From Chloroflexota bacterium (GTDB lineage Bacteria; Chloroflexota; Limnocylindria; QHBO01), in the NCBI GenBank assembly GCA_038040195.1, contig JBBPIR010000001.1, positions 750,036-807,896 on the forward strand: a DNA stretch of 57,861 bases, written 5' to 3'. The translations under genes were made by a program, and so were the position numbers. Positions 15,927-23,594 of this stretch are shown piece by piece (position 1 is the stretch's first letter; each line of letters begins with the position of its first letter). A model generated the notes under the pieces. It was not told the DNA's origin, did not search any database, and was given only the letters and a program-made list of their open reading frames with translations.

Positions 15927-16495
15927 GCGCTTCAAAAGCGTGGCTGCGGGCCCTCGTCTGTGCCGCCTGCCTGGTCGCCGCGTGCACCCCCTCCTCCGCG
16001 CTACCTTCATCCGTGCCTGCTCTGACCGGGAGTCCCGCGGCGGAGGTCGGCAACCTGCCCCCGGGCTGCGAGCTGATCGACCTTCGGTCTCCCGCCGGGG
16101 AAGCCGTCGATCTCACAGGGATCTGGATCCAGGATGAGAAGGAAGGCGGTCAACCATCCACATGGTGGATCCGGGCCCTCGGGGATTGCATCTGGGGCTC
16201 CGGCATCAACGATCTCTACACAGACGACGAGTTCTTGGCCGGCCCGCATTCCATCCAGGCACTCCAGGGCAGGCTGGCGAATGACTTCGTGATCGACGGC
16301 ACGATTGTCCTACTCGGTCCACCCCCCGACTTCGCAGCGCCCCAATACTTTGCCCCGGTCCGACTGCTCATCGAGTTCGACCAGGCAGGCAAGGTCACCC
16401 TTCGTGAGGACCGTATCGCCGGCGTCCAGGGCCCTCGCTGCCCGGATCCGGTCTTCTTCTGCCCCGCGCCGCTCCTGCTCCGACCCAACCGCTGA
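15923..16495 (+). CDS. Small lipoprotein, family C paralogue
   Basis: 190 residues from ATG 15923, overlapping the upstream TGA; this start gives MSASKAWLRALVCAACLVAA then C. Mature part: PPGCELIDLRSPAGEAVDL, GIWIQDEKEG, TWWIRALGDCIWGSG, LQGRLANDFVIDGTIVLLG, VRLLIEFDQAGKVTLREDR, GPRCPDPVFFCPAPLLLRPN. Nearer to the gene at 14762 than to its immediate neighbour at several positions, suggesting repeated duplication or conversion. Convergent with the nucleoside phosphorylase gene, 10 nt apart. Confidence 0.82.
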   Translation: MSASKAWLRALVCAACLVAACTPSSALPSSVPALTGSPAAEVGNLPPGCELIDLRSPAGEAVDLTGIWIQDEKEGGQPSTWWIRALGDCIWGSGINDLYTDDEFLAGPHSIQALQGRLANDFVIDGTIVLLGPPPDFAAPQYFAPVRLLIEFDQAGKVTLREDRIAGVQGPRCPDPVFFCPAPLLLRPNR

Positions 16496-16505
16496 GGTCC
16501 GCCGC

Positions 16506-17234
16506 CTAATCGAGGTCCGCGGCGAGCACCAGGTCGGTCATGCGATCGACCGCGGCCGCCAGCTGCTCGGGGCTGACATAGGTCTCCTCGGAGGTATCGG
16601 TCTCCGACAGGACGTCGCTGACAACCAGGGCGCAGGCAGCCTGGACCCGGGATCGGGCAGCCAGGAAGAACAGCGCGCTGGCCTCCATCTCGAAGGCCAG
16701 CACTCCGCGGTCGCGCCAGCGCTGGGCATAGTCGTCATCCGGGTTGTAGAACACGTCGACCGATGCCACCAGACCGATGTGGGCGGCGATCCCCAGCTTC
16801 TCGGCGGCATGCACCAGCGCGTGGGTCAGCCGAAAGTCGGCTGCCGGCGCGTACGCCTCCCCGTGGAGGTAGGTGCGGGTCGCCCCGTCCACCGGACAGG
16901 CGGCGGTGGCGATGACCAGGTCGCCGGTCTTGACGCCGGGACCGATGCCGCCGCAGGTCCCCACCCGGACCAGCTGCCGGGCTCCCAGGCGCAGCAGCTC
17001 CTCCACCACGATCGAGAACGACGGCGTCCCGATGCCGCTTGACTGAACGCTCACCGGGCGCCCGTTCAGGGTGCCGGTGTAGCCGAGCAGCAGGCGGTTC
17101 TGGTTGACCAGGCGAGCGCCCTCCAGGCCGCCGTCGAAGCGGGATGCGATGGTCGTGGCCCGATTCGGATCGCCGGGCAGCAGGACCAGCGGGGCGTAGT
17201 CGCCCGGCTCGGCGTGAAGGTGGAGCTGCGGCAT
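16506..17234 (-). CDS. Nucleoside phosphorylase (DeoD/uridine phosphorylase family)
   Basis: 242 residues, standard for hexameric phosphorylases. N-terminal VLLPGDPNRA phosphate loop; VRVGTCGGIGPGVKTGDLVI central motif; FEMEASALFFLA with the ribose-binding Met-Glu; VVSDVL with the Asp that in DeoD protonates purine N7, which favours a purine substrate over uridine. Phosphorolyses nucleosides to base plus (deoxy)ribose-1-phosphate in salvage. A nucleoside hydrolase and an ECF transporter further right fit the same theme. It interrupts the lipoprotein cluster together with the divergent IMPase-like gene. Confidence 0.9.
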   Translation of the reverse strand: MPQLHLHAEPGDYAPLVLLPGDPNRATTIASRFDGGLEGARLVNQNRLLLGYTGTLNGRPVSVQSSGIGTPSFSIVVEELLRLGARQLVRVGTCGGIGPGVKTGDLVIATAACPVDGATRTYLHGEAYAPAADFRLTHALVHAAEKLGIAAHIGLVASVDVFYNPDDDYAQRWRDRGVLAFEMEASALFFLAARSRVQAACALVVSDVLSETDTSEETYVSPEQLAAAVDRMTDLVLAADLD

Positions 17235-17240
17235 GGGCGT

Positions 17241-17246
17241 AGCCTA
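17241..17246 (-). promoter_or_regulatory. -10 box TAGGCT for nucleoside phosphorylase
   Basis: 6 nt before ATG 17234 on the minus strand. Confidence 0.55.
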
Positions 17247-17264
17247 GCCGGTCGGCGCCTCGGC

Positions 17265-17270
17265 TAGCAT
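17265..17270 (+). promoter_or_regulatory. -10 box TAGCAT for IMPase-like gene
   Basis: 6 nt before GTG 17277; supports that GTG as the start. Divergent pair with the phosphorylase promoter. Confidence 0.55.
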
Positions 17271-17276
17271 GCCGGG

Positions 17277-18095
17277 GTGAATCGGTACGCCGATGAGCTG
17301 GAGTTCGCGGTTCGGCTGGCCCGCAGTGCGGGGACGCTGGTGCTGGAGTCGTACGGGCGGGTGGGCCGGGTGCGCCACAAAAGCCGCCGCGACGTGGTGA
17401 CCGAGGTCGATTTCCGGTCCGAGGCCCTGATCGCGAAGCGGATCCGGCGCCGCTTCCCGGAGGACGGGATCCTGGCCGAGGAGGCCGGTGCGGACCGGGT
17501 TGGCGGACCAAATGGCGCGCGGCGCTGGTGGGCCATCGACCCGCTGGATGGCACGGTCAACTACGCCAACGGGATCCCGTATTTCTGCGTGTCGGTGGCC
17601 CTGGTCGAGGACGGGATGCCGGTGCTCGGCGTCGTGTTCGACCCGCTGCGCGGCGACCTGTACACCGCCACCGTGCGCAGCGCCGCCCGCTTGAACGGCA
17701 GCCTGGCGCGCGCGTCGACCAAGGACGCCCTGGGGGACTGCGTCGTGAGCCTCGCGATCCTGGGCCCCGGCGGTCTGGCCCGCGAGCGACGGATCGCGCC
17801 GGTAATCCGGATCCATCGCCGGATGGGGAGCGCGGCGCTCTCGCTGGCGTCGGTGGGGGCGGGGCGGTTCGACGCCTTCGTCCAGAACGGCGGCCTGTCG
17901 CGTTGGGACGTGGCCGCCGCCGGGCTCATCGCCGAGCGCGGCGGGGCGGTGGTAACCAACCTGTCCGGCGGGCCGTGGTGGGACGCGGACCGACCGGGAC
18001 CGACCCTGAACGTGGTGGCCGCCCCGGAGCCGCACCACGGGGAGCTGCTGCGCTTGCTGGCCGCGGCGAAGACTCGCGTCAACTCCCGCCGCTGA
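17277..18095 (+). CDS. Inositol-monophosphatase-family phosphatase
   Basis: 272 residues from GTG 17277. Metal-site motifs in order: EEAG (about 67-70), WAIDPLDGTVNYANGIPYF (about 83-101) and WDVAAAGLIAERGG (about 210-223). These are the three lithium-sensitive phosphatase signatures, all intact. Members hydrolyse myo-inositol-1-phosphate, fructose-1,6-bisphosphate, histidinol phosphate or PAP; the sequence does not separate these with certainty. SuhB-like inositol phosphatase is the default call. No metabolic partner is adjacent. Confidence 0.88.
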   Translation: MNRYADELEFAVRLARSAGTLVLESYGRVGRVRHKSRRDVVTEVDFRSEALIAKRIRRRFPEDGILAEEAGADRVGGPNGARRWWAIDPLDGTVNYANGIPYFCVSVALVEDGMPVLGVVFDPLRGDLYTATVRSAARLNGSLARASTKDALGDCVVSLAILGPGGLARERRIAPVIRIHRRMGSAALSLASVGAGRFDAFVQNGGLSRWDVAAAGLIAERGGAVVTNLSGGPWWDADRPGPTLNVVAAPEPHHGELLRLLAAAKTRVNSRR

Positions 18096-18107
18096 TGCCG
18101 TGAGAGG

Positions 18108-18113
18108 TAGGCT
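18108..18113 (+). promoter_or_regulatory. -10 box TAGGCT for lipoprotein gene 18121
   Basis: 7 nt before ATG 18121; argues against the in-frame GTG at 18100, which would lie upstream of the box. Confidence 0.5.
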
Positions 18114-18120
18114 GAGGTTG

Positions 18121-18702
18121 ATGCCACGGAGCTTGGTTGTAGCGACCATGATGGCCGCGCTCACGGCCTGCGCGTCGGCCCCGGCAGCTCCGGGTGCCAG
18201 TCCGTCCTATGCGGAGCCATTGCCCTCGTTGAACCCTGGGCGCGGGCTTCCGCCCGGCTGCGAGACCATCGACCTGCGCAGTCCTGCGGGAGAACGGATC
18301 GACCTGACCGGGGAGTGGGCGGGTAGTAGTGGCGAGCTGGCCAATACAATCGAACGGGCCTGGCTGAACCAGATCGGCGACTGCGTTTACGGATCGGTCC
18401 TGGGCGGTACATTCGTCAGGGACGCGGAGTTGGAGGAGGCGAGCCTCACCAATCTCAGCGGCCGCGTCGGCTCCGACTTCAGGATCGATTTCGAGGTCGT
18501 CATGGTTTTCCAGGACGCGGTATTCGAATTCGGCGAGTACAGCACCATGGCGATGGTGATCGAGTGGGACGCCGACGGCCGAATCCACCTGCGCGAGGAT
18601 CGCGAGCCAGGAGATGCTGCTGGCCGATGCATTGCCAACCCCCAACTCTATTGTCCTAACCCCGTGATCTGGTACCGCGTCGAAGAGGCTCCGCCGTCCT
18701 GA
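18121..18702 (+). CDS. Small lipoprotein, family D paralogue
   Basis: 193 residues from ATG 18121. Signal with LTAC lipobox, Pro/Ala/Ser linker, then LPPGCETIDLRSPAGERIDL, TGEWAGSSG, LNQIGDCVYGSVLGG, TNLSGRVGSDFRIDFEVVMV, MVIEWDADGRIHLREDREPG, AGRCIAN, LYCPNPVIWYRVEEAPP. Family D is defined by GCETIDLRSP, GDCVYGSV and the VIWYRV ending. Four mature cysteines. First of three adjacent family D genes; the other two are more alike. Confidence 0.82.
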   Translation: MPRSLVVATMMAALTACASAPAAPGASPSYAEPLPSLNPGRGLPPGCETIDLRSPAGERIDLTGEWAGSSGELANTIERAWLNQIGDCVYGSVLGGTFVRDAELEEASLTNLSGRVGSDFRIDFEVVMVFQDAVFEFGEYSTMAMVIEWDADGRIHLREDREPGDAAGRCIANPQLYCPNPVIWYRVEEAPPS

Positions 18703-18912
18703 TCACCGCCCTCGAGGTCGTGCGTTACCTTTCAGCGGTGCGGTGGGCATGGTTGATGGTGGTGACCGGCCTGGTCACGGCGTGCACGGCGGCCCCATCG
18801 GCCAGCCCGTCGGCGGCCGAGCCATCGGCGACGACCGCGGCAGTGAGCGGACTGCCGCCCGGCTGCGAGACGATCGACTTGCGCAGTCCTACCGGAGAAC
18901 GGATCGACCTGA
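18691..18912. repeat. 222-nt direct repeat, copy 1
   Basis: The end of gene 18121, the intergenic bases and the 5' part of gene 18720 form a block that recurs without length change at 19278-19499. Identity is highest in the linker region and spacer. Confidence 0.8.
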
Positions 18913-19289
18913 CCGGGGAGTGGGCGGGCACTGGCATATTGGCCGGAGAATCGGAGTCGGCTTGGCTGCAGCAGATCGGGGACTGTGTCTACGGCTCCGT
19001 GGTCGGTACATTCGTTAGGGACGCGGAGGTTGAGGCGAGTCTCACCAATCTCAGCGGCCATCTCGGCTCCGATTTCAGGATCGGCTTTGAGACCGTGATC
19101 GTTTCCCAGCCGCAAATTTTCGCGTTGGGTACCTACAGCACGATGGTGATGAGGATCGAGTGGGATGCCGACGGCCGAATTAGGCTGCGCGAGGATCGCG
19201 AGCCGGGCGAGGCTGCTGGCCGGTGCATACAAGGCTACTGTCCTAACCCCGTGATCTGGTACCGCGTCGACGAGGCACCGCCGTCCTGA
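18720..19289 (+). CDS. Small lipoprotein, family D paralogue
   Basis: 189 residues from GTG 18720 (MRYLSAVRWAWLMVVTGLVT then AC). Core: LPPGCETIDLRSPTGERIDL, TGEWAGTG, AWLQQIGDCVYGSVVGTFVR, TNLSGHLGSDFRIGFETVIV, MRIEWDADGRIRLREDREPG, AGRCIQGYCPNPVIWYRVDE. It shares with the gene at 18121 the GTFVRDAE segment and with the gene at 19307 an almost identical signal, linker and first strand, so it looks like a hybrid between its two neighbours. No -10 box directly upstream; probably read through from 18121. Confidence 0.82.
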   Translation: MRYLSAVRWAWLMVVTGLVTACTAAPSASPSAAEPSATTAAVSGLPPGCETIDLRSPTGERIDLTGEWAGTGILAGESESAWLQQIGDCVYGSVVGTFVRDAEVEASLTNLSGHLGSDFRIGFETVIVSQPQIFALGTYSTMVMRIEWDADGRIRLREDREPGEAAGRCIQGYCPNPVIWYRVDEAPPS

Positions 19290-19499
19290 TCACCGCCCTC
19301 GAGATCGTGCGCTACCGTTTCGCAATGCGATTTGCGTGGTTGGTCGTGGTGACCGGCCTGGTCACGGCCTGTGCGGCCGTCCCATCGGCCAGCCCCTCGG
19401 CGGCCGAGCCATCGGCGACGACCGCGGCAGTGAGCGGACTGCCGCCGGGCTGCGAGACGATCGACTTGCGCAGTCCTACCGGAGAACGGATCGACCTGA
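19278..19499. repeat. 222-nt direct repeat, copy 2
   Basis: Second copy of the block at 18691-18912, 587 bp downstream in the same orientation: the footprint of a recent tandem duplication. Confidence 0.8.
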
Positions 19500-19870
19500 A
19501 CGGCGAGTGGACCGGCTCGGCCACCCTGTTCAACGCCAGCGAGGTCGCCCTACTGAACGAGGTGGGAGGCTGCGTCTACGGCTCCGTGACGGGGGTCGAC
19601 CCCGATGGCTCGGAAGTCATCAGCAACCTCAGCGGCCGTCTGAGCTCGGACTTCACGATCGAGTTCGAGGTCGTCATCGTGTACCAGCACACCGTGTTCC
19701 CCTTCGGTGAGTACAGCACGATGGTGATGTTCATCGAATGGGATGACGACGGGCGCATCCGGCTCCGCGAGGATCGGGAGACAGGGGAGGCACCCGGCCG
19801 GTGCATAGACGGCCGGTTCGAATGCCCCCCCGTCATCTGGTATCGCGTCGACGACGTGCCACCGCAGTAG
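19307..19870 (+). CDS. Small lipoprotein, family D paralogue
   Basis: 187 residues from GTG 19307. The first 65 residues nearly equal those of the previous gene (LPPGCETIDLRSPTGERIDL), whereas the remainder diverges: NGEWTGSATLFN, LLNEVGGCVYGSVTGVDPDG, SNLSGRLSSDFTIEFEVVIV, MFIEWDDDGRIRLREDRETG, PGRCIDGRFECPPVIWYRV. The GDC motif is GGC here. Strong conservation at the front and divergence behind fits duplication followed by gene conversion or selection on the ligand-facing half. Last member of the cluster; convergent with the Nudix gene, 8 nt apart. Confidence 0.82.
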   Translation: MRYRFAMRFAWLVVVTGLVTACAAVPSASPSAAEPSATTAAVSGLPPGCETIDLRSPTGERIDLNGEWTGSATLFNASEVALLNEVGGCVYGSVTGVDPDGSEVISNLSGRLSSDFTIEFEVVIVYQHTVFPFGEYSTMVMFIEWDDDGRIRLREDRETGEAPGRCIDGRFECPPVIWYRVDDVPPQ

Positions 19871-19878
19871 CGTCGGCG

Positions 19879-20553
19879 CTAGCTAGCCGATGCAGATGTC
19901 GCACCGAGGACTGCACCGAGCATAGACAGGGTGCGGGCGGTGGCGCCCCACACCCGGTGGCTGCCCCATCGGTACACGCCGGTCTGGAGGACGGCGCCCG
20001 GCACCGTGATCTCCTCCACGCCGACCGCGCCCTCGATCAGGAGGCGGACCGGGAATTCGATGAGTGCGGAGACTTCCTCCTCGCGCGGGATCAGGTCGGG
20101 GCGAACCTCGGTCACCGCCACTACCGGGGTGAGCTCGAAGTTCGAGATCGGGATCCAGACCGGGTCCAGGCGACCGACGACCCGCACCCCGGTGGGATCG
20201 AGGCCGATCTCCTCGAACGCCTCGCGCAGGGCAGTGGCCTCCAGCGACGCGTCACCCGGATCCACGGCTCCGCCGGGCAGGCTGATCTCGCCGGGGTGAT
20301 CGGGGAGCGCGTGGTGCCGGACGGTGAGCGGGATGAGCAGCTCCCCGTGGTGGGGGTAAATGAGCAGAAGGGTCGCCGCCTGGCGGGCGGTCGGGAAACG
20401 GCTGCGGTCCCAGCGCCGCGGGTCGTCGAGGTCGGGGTCCGCCGGATCGGGCACCACCCGGCGGGGCGCCAAGCGCGGGTCGACGGCGATGGGGCGCGGG
20501 ACGGTGGCCAGGGCCGAGGCGATGGCTGCCTGCCAGTCCCCATCAGCCCGCAC
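19879..20553 (-). CDS. Nudix hydrolase, CoA-pyrophosphatase (NudL) type
   Basis: 224 residues from GTG 20553, with AAGGA 5-9 nt upstream. The Nudix box is GGAVDPGDASLEATALREAF followed by EEIGL; the REAFEEIGL half is standard, and the preceding LPGGAVDPGD pattern with Asp is typical of NudL enzymes that split CoA and acyl-CoA to phosphopantetheines. The N-terminal LLLIYPHHGELLIPLTVR strand and HPGEISLPGG are also NudL-like. Housekeeping clearance of oxidised or excess CoA is the likely role. A long palindromic repeat lies 51 nt upstream. Confidence 0.85.
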   Translation of the reverse strand: MRADGDWQAAIASALATVPRPIAVDPRLAPRRVVPDPADPDLDDPRRWDRSRFPTARQAATLLLIYPHHGELLIPLTVRHHALPDHPGEISLPGGAVDPGDASLEATALREAFEEIGLDPTGVRVVGRLDPVWIPISNFELTPVVAVTEVRPDLIPREEEVSALIEFPVRLLIEGAVGVEEITVPGAVLQTGVYRWGSHRVWGATARTLSMLGAVLGATSASAS

Positions 20554-20603
20554 GGTGTTCCTTTGTCGCCTCGCGGGCGTCCGTTAGCGGCGTTGCCGCG
20601 TGC

Positions 20604-20662
20604 GTCACATCCCTTCGTGACATCGTGCCGCACGATAGCGCGATACCACGAACGACTGTGAC
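20604..20662. repeat. Dispersed ~59-nt palindromic repeat, copy R1
   Basis: Begins GTCACA and ends TGTGAC, with internal inverted TTCGTG/CACGAA and ATCGTG/GCGCGAT segments. About 49 of 59 bases match the copy at 45071; the copy at 39243 matches in reverse orientation with an 8-nt deletion. It sits between divergent genes, 36 nt before the -10 box of the gene at 20714. Confidence 0.75.
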
Positions 20663-20697
20663 ACGGCGTCAGGTCGGTCCGGCGAGCGGCCACCCCG

Positions 20698-20703
20698 TAA
20701 GAT
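20698..20703 (+). promoter_or_regulatory. -10 box TAAGAT for gene 20714
   Basis: 10 nt before ATG 20714. The ATG at 20702 lies inside the box, so it is unlikely to be the start. Confidence 0.5.
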
Positions 20704-20713
20704 GCCCGTCACC

Positions 20714-21151
20714 ATGACCTCCGCGCCCGGCAGTCGCGACGAGGCGGCACGCGCCGCGCTCCGTCAGACGCGCATTGTGGCCAACCGGGTCACGTTCAGC
20801 AGCGGCACCCGCCGCGAGGTGAACCGCGCCCTCGACACCCTGGAGGCGCAGCTCGGGCGCAACCAGGTGAACGCCACCGACACCGCGCGGGCTCTCGAGC
20901 TGCTGAATCGAGCGCACCCGTCGCTGCTGTTCGGGCTCCTTCGCGAGCGGGCCATCGCCGAGCGCTTTGCCCCGGCGTTGCGCGAGCTGGGTCTGCGCGG
21001 CGTGAAGCAGCGCCTGGACGAAGTCCCCCACTCGGTCATGGCCCAGCCGATCCCCGGTCCGACCGGCGGACGGCGGCACCGCGATGAGCTTCCGGCCAAC
21101 GAACGCGTCGACGCGTTGGGCCGGCTCCTGCCGCCGCCGAAGGCCCCCTGA
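20714..21151 (+). CDS. Hypothetical protein, basic helical
   Basis: 145 residues from ATG 20714. I do not recognise a family. It is soluble, rich in Arg and Leu and probably all-helical: RTRIVANRVTFSSGTRREVN, then ALDTLEAQLGRNQVNATDTA, then LLFGLLRERAIAERFAPALR, with a proline-rich C-terminal tail. No signal peptide, membrane helix or cysteine pair. Convergent with the ECF ATPase gene, 10 nt apart, and preceded by a palindromic repeat. Both strands are open here, but codon bias and the promoter favour the plus strand. Confidence 0.6.
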   Translation: MTSAPGSRDEAARAALRQTRIVANRVTFSSGTRREVNRALDTLEAQLGRNQVNATDTARALELLNRAHPSLLFGLLRERAIAERFAPALRELGLRGVKQRLDEVPHSVMAQPIPGPTGGRRHRDELPANERVDALGRLLPPPKAP

Positions 21152-21161
21152 CCCCGGGTTC

Positions 21162-21974
21162 CTAGGCCGCCCGCGCGGCAATGGCCGCCACCAGGGCATC
21201 CTCGGTGGCGACCGATTCCAGGCCCAACCGACTGGCTATCACGGCGGCCGTGGGCGGCTCGAGTCCAGTCCCGCGCAGCGTCTCCCAGTTCTCAGCCGCG
21301 AAGGCGCGCTCCGGCGTTGCATCCAGCACGACCCGGCCGGCCCGCAGGACGACGACCCGATCGAAGACGTCGGCCACGAAGCGCAGGTCGTGGCTGACCG
21401 CGATCACGGTCTGACCCGCCGCGTGGGCGTCGGCCACCACCTGGCGGATGCGCCCCACCCCGACCCGGTCCTGGCCGGTGGTCGGCTCATCCAGGACCAG
21501 GACTGGGGTGCCCATGGCCAGCACCGACGCAACGGCCAGCAGCTTTCGACGCGACGCGCCCAGGTCGTACGGATTGGTCGCCTCCGCGCCGGCCAGGCCA
21601 ACCGCCTCCAGGGCTGCTTGGACGGCGGCTTCGAGCGCCTCGCCGCGGAGCCCGATGTTGCGCGGCCCGAACTCCACCTCGCCCCGGACGCTCCCCGCGA
21701 AGATCTGGCGGTCGGGCTCCTGGAATACGAGTCCTACCTGCGCCGCCAGCTCGGCGACCCGCCGGCCCGACGCATCGGTACCGCCCACCCGCACCTGGCC
21801 CGAGGTCGGACGCAGCAATCCGTTGAGGTGGCGAACCAGGGTCGTCTTCCCCGACCCGTTTTGGCCCACCAGGGCCACCGACTCGCCGGCTCCAACCCGG
21901 AGCGTAACGCCGTCGAGTGCGCGCACTCCACCCGGGTAGGTGTAGACGAGCTCCTCGACCGCCACCTCGATCAC
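21162..21974 (-). CDS. ECF transporter ATPase (EcfA-type) with degenerate signature
   Basis: 270 residues. ABC ATPase with Walker A VGQNGSGKTT (about 36-45), Q-loop VFQEPDRQIFAGSV, Walker B VLVLDEPTTGQD and H-loop VIAVSHDL. The expected LSGGQ signature reads LGASR (YDLGASRRKLLAV), so one of the two composite ATP sites of the heterodimer is probably weak. The QIFAGSVRGEVEFGPRNIGL segment is the coupling region that contacts EcfT. Starts inside the stop of the other ATPase (ATGA); last gene of the S-T-A-A' operon. Confidence 0.88.
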   Translation of the reverse strand: MIEVAVEELVYTYPGGVRALDGVTLRVGAGESVALVGQNGSGKTTLVRHLNGLLRPTSGQVRVGGTDASGRRVAELAAQVGLVFQEPDRQIFAGSVRGEVEFGPRNIGLRGEALEAAVQAALEAVGLAGAEATNPYDLGASRRKLLAVASVLAMGTPVLVLDEPTTGQDRVGVGRIRQVVADAHAAGQTVIAVSHDLRFVADVFDRVVVLRAGRVVLDATPERAFAAENWETLRGTGLEPPTAAVIASRLGLESVATEDALVAAIAARAA

Positions 21975-22768
21975 GCCGGTACCTCCAGCCGGATCGGGTC
22001 CACTCCCGCCGCCTCGGCCAGCCGTCGAAGGCGGACCGATGTCGGGGGGTCCACCCCTAGGCGCTCGAGCTGCGGGTCCGCGAGAATCGACTCCGCCGGG
22101 CCCTCCAGCGCCACCCGCCCCTGGTCGAGGGCGACCACCCGCCCACAGATGGCGGCCAGCAGATCGGTCTTGTGCTCGGCAATCAGGATGGACGCGCCGC
22201 CCGCCGCCAGGCGGCTGATCGCCGTGCCCATCAGGCCGGTGCCCGCCGGGTCGAGGTGGGCGGTCGGCTCGTCCAGCACCAGGTATTCAGGTTCCATCGC
22301 CAGCAGGCCCGCCAGGACGACCAGCTGCCGCTGGCCGCCGGACAGGTGCGCCGGGTCGCGCGCGGCGAGGTCCCCGATGGCCACTGCCTCCAGAGCCCGC
22401 ACGGTGCGCGCCATGACCTCGTTCCGCGGCAGTCCCACGTTCATCGGTCCAAACGCGACCTCCTCGTAGACCGTCGAGCAGATCCCGCTGAGCTGGGCGC
22501 TGCCAAAGGCGATGCCCACCACGGCCGCCACCTCGCCGGGAGGCACGTCAGCCAGCCGCCGCCCCCCGACGGTCACCTGCCCGCTCAAGGCTCCGCCCAT
22601 GGCCCGTGGCGCCAGGCCGGCCGCGACCAGACAGGTGGTGGTCTTGCCGGCCTCGTTGGCACCCACCAGGCCCACCACCTCGCCCGGACCCAGCGCCAGC
22701 GAGACGTCCACCAGCGACGGCGCCTGCGCCCCGGCGTAGCGGTAGCTGACCGCCTCCAGGCTCAGCAC
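21971..22768 (-). CDS. ECF transporter ATPase (EcfA-type)
   Basis: 265 residues from GTG 22768 (MLSLEAVSYRYAGAQAPSLV); the frame is open further upstream, but that overlaps EcfT. Walker A is LVGANEAGKTTT, with Glu-Ala in place of the usual Gly-Ser; signature HLSGGQRQLV is intact; Walker B VLDEPTAHLD; H-loop LIAEHKTDL. STVYEEVAFGPMNVGLPRNE is the EcfT-contacting segment. With the degenerate partner encoded downstream it forms an asymmetric ATPase pair for ECF uptake. Confidence 0.87.
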   Translation of the reverse strand: MLSLEAVSYRYAGAQAPSLVDVSLALGPGEVVGLVGANEAGKTTTCLVAAGLAPRAMGGALSGQVTVGGRRLADVPPGEVAAVVGIAFGSAQLSGICSTVYEEVAFGPMNVGLPRNEVMARTVRALEAVAIGDLAARDPAHLSGGQRQLVVLAGLLAMEPEYLVLDEPTAHLDPAGTGLMGTAISRLAAGGASILIAEHKTDLLAAICGRVVALDQGRVALEGPAESILADPQLERLGVDPPTSVRLRRLAEAAGVDPIRLEVPA

Positions 22769-22790
22769 GGCGCGAACGCCACAGGCCTGC

Positions 22791-23594
22791 TCACCCCAGC
22801 CACCCCGCCAGGCCGGCCACGATGAGCACTGGAATGCTGAGGACCATGAGCCAGCGCGCCACTCGTTCGGCGTCGCTGTCCGCGGGTGCCCACAGCAGCG
22901 ACCGGCGTCCGGGGCGTGAGAAGCCACGCGCCTCAAGGGCCATGGCGCGTTCCTCGACCTCTCCGATCGAGCCCAGCAGGACGGGCCCCACCAGCGGGAC
23001 GAGGCCGCGGAAGCGCCGCCACAGGCTGCCCTCGGTGTCGAGGCCGCGCGCGCGCTGCGCATCGGCGATCTGCGCTGCGCGCTCGACGATGGCCGGCACG
23101 GTGCGCACCGATGCGCTGACGACGAAGGCGACCCGGGCGCTCACGCCCCGCCGCTCCAAATCGACCACCAACGAGCCGATGGGTGTGGTGAGGTAGAACA
23201 GAACCAGTGCGCCGGTGATGGCCCCCAGCCGGACCAGGGTCTCGATCGCGTAGGCCAGCCCTTCGGCGGTCGCTGTGACCGGGCCGATCCGGAACAGGAC
23301 GCTGGCACCCGACGGGAAGAAGAACAGATTGACCACCAGGACGCTGATCGCCAACGGCAAAGCCACGACCAGCCCCACCCGCAGCAGCCGCGGCAGGATC
23401 CCGGCCACGGCAGCGGGCAGCACGACCGCGACCAGGGTGAGCGCCACCGGACCCAGGACGCCGCCCAGCAGGGTGGCATTGACTGCGGTGACGGTGGCCG
23501 CCACCAGCCGGGTCAGCGGGTTGAGCCGATGCCAGGCCGTCGGCGCGGGCGGGACCAGGAACGCCGGCGCCGCCGGCTCGGCGGCGACAGTCAG
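22791..23594 (-). CDS. ecfT: ECF transporter transmembrane protein EcfT
   Basis: About 267 residues from CTG 23594, which overlaps the upstream stop as CTGA with GGGAGG 7 nt before it. The nearest standard start (GTG 23504) would delete the conserved amphipathic entry TAWHRLNPLTRLVAATVTAV that begins nearly all EcfT proteins. Four to six membrane helices follow, and the two coupling Ala-Arg-Gly-type motifs are seen as AQRARGLD and ALEARGFSRPG. It links the S-component to the two ATPases. No TTG/ATG/GTG lies between the SD and the homologous N-terminus. Confidence 0.86.
   Translation of the reverse strand: MTVAAEPAAPAFLVPPAPTAWHRLNPLTRLVAATVTAVNATLLGGVLGPVALTLVAVVLPAAVAGILPRLLRVGLVVALPLAISVLVVNLFFFPSGASVLFRIGPVTATAEGLAYAIETLVRLGAITGALVLFYLTTPIGSLVVDLERRGVSARVAFVVSASVRTVPAIVERAAQIADAQRARGLDTEGSLWRRFRGLVPLVGPVLLGSIGEVEERAMALEARGFSRPGRRSLLWAPADSDAERVARWLMVLSIPVLIVAGLAGWLG

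Noticed and set aside
16506-18095. Lipoprotein cluster as a mobile island
   Set aside because: Housekeeping genes lie between copies, base and codon use look uniform, and no integrase, att repeats or tRNA are present.
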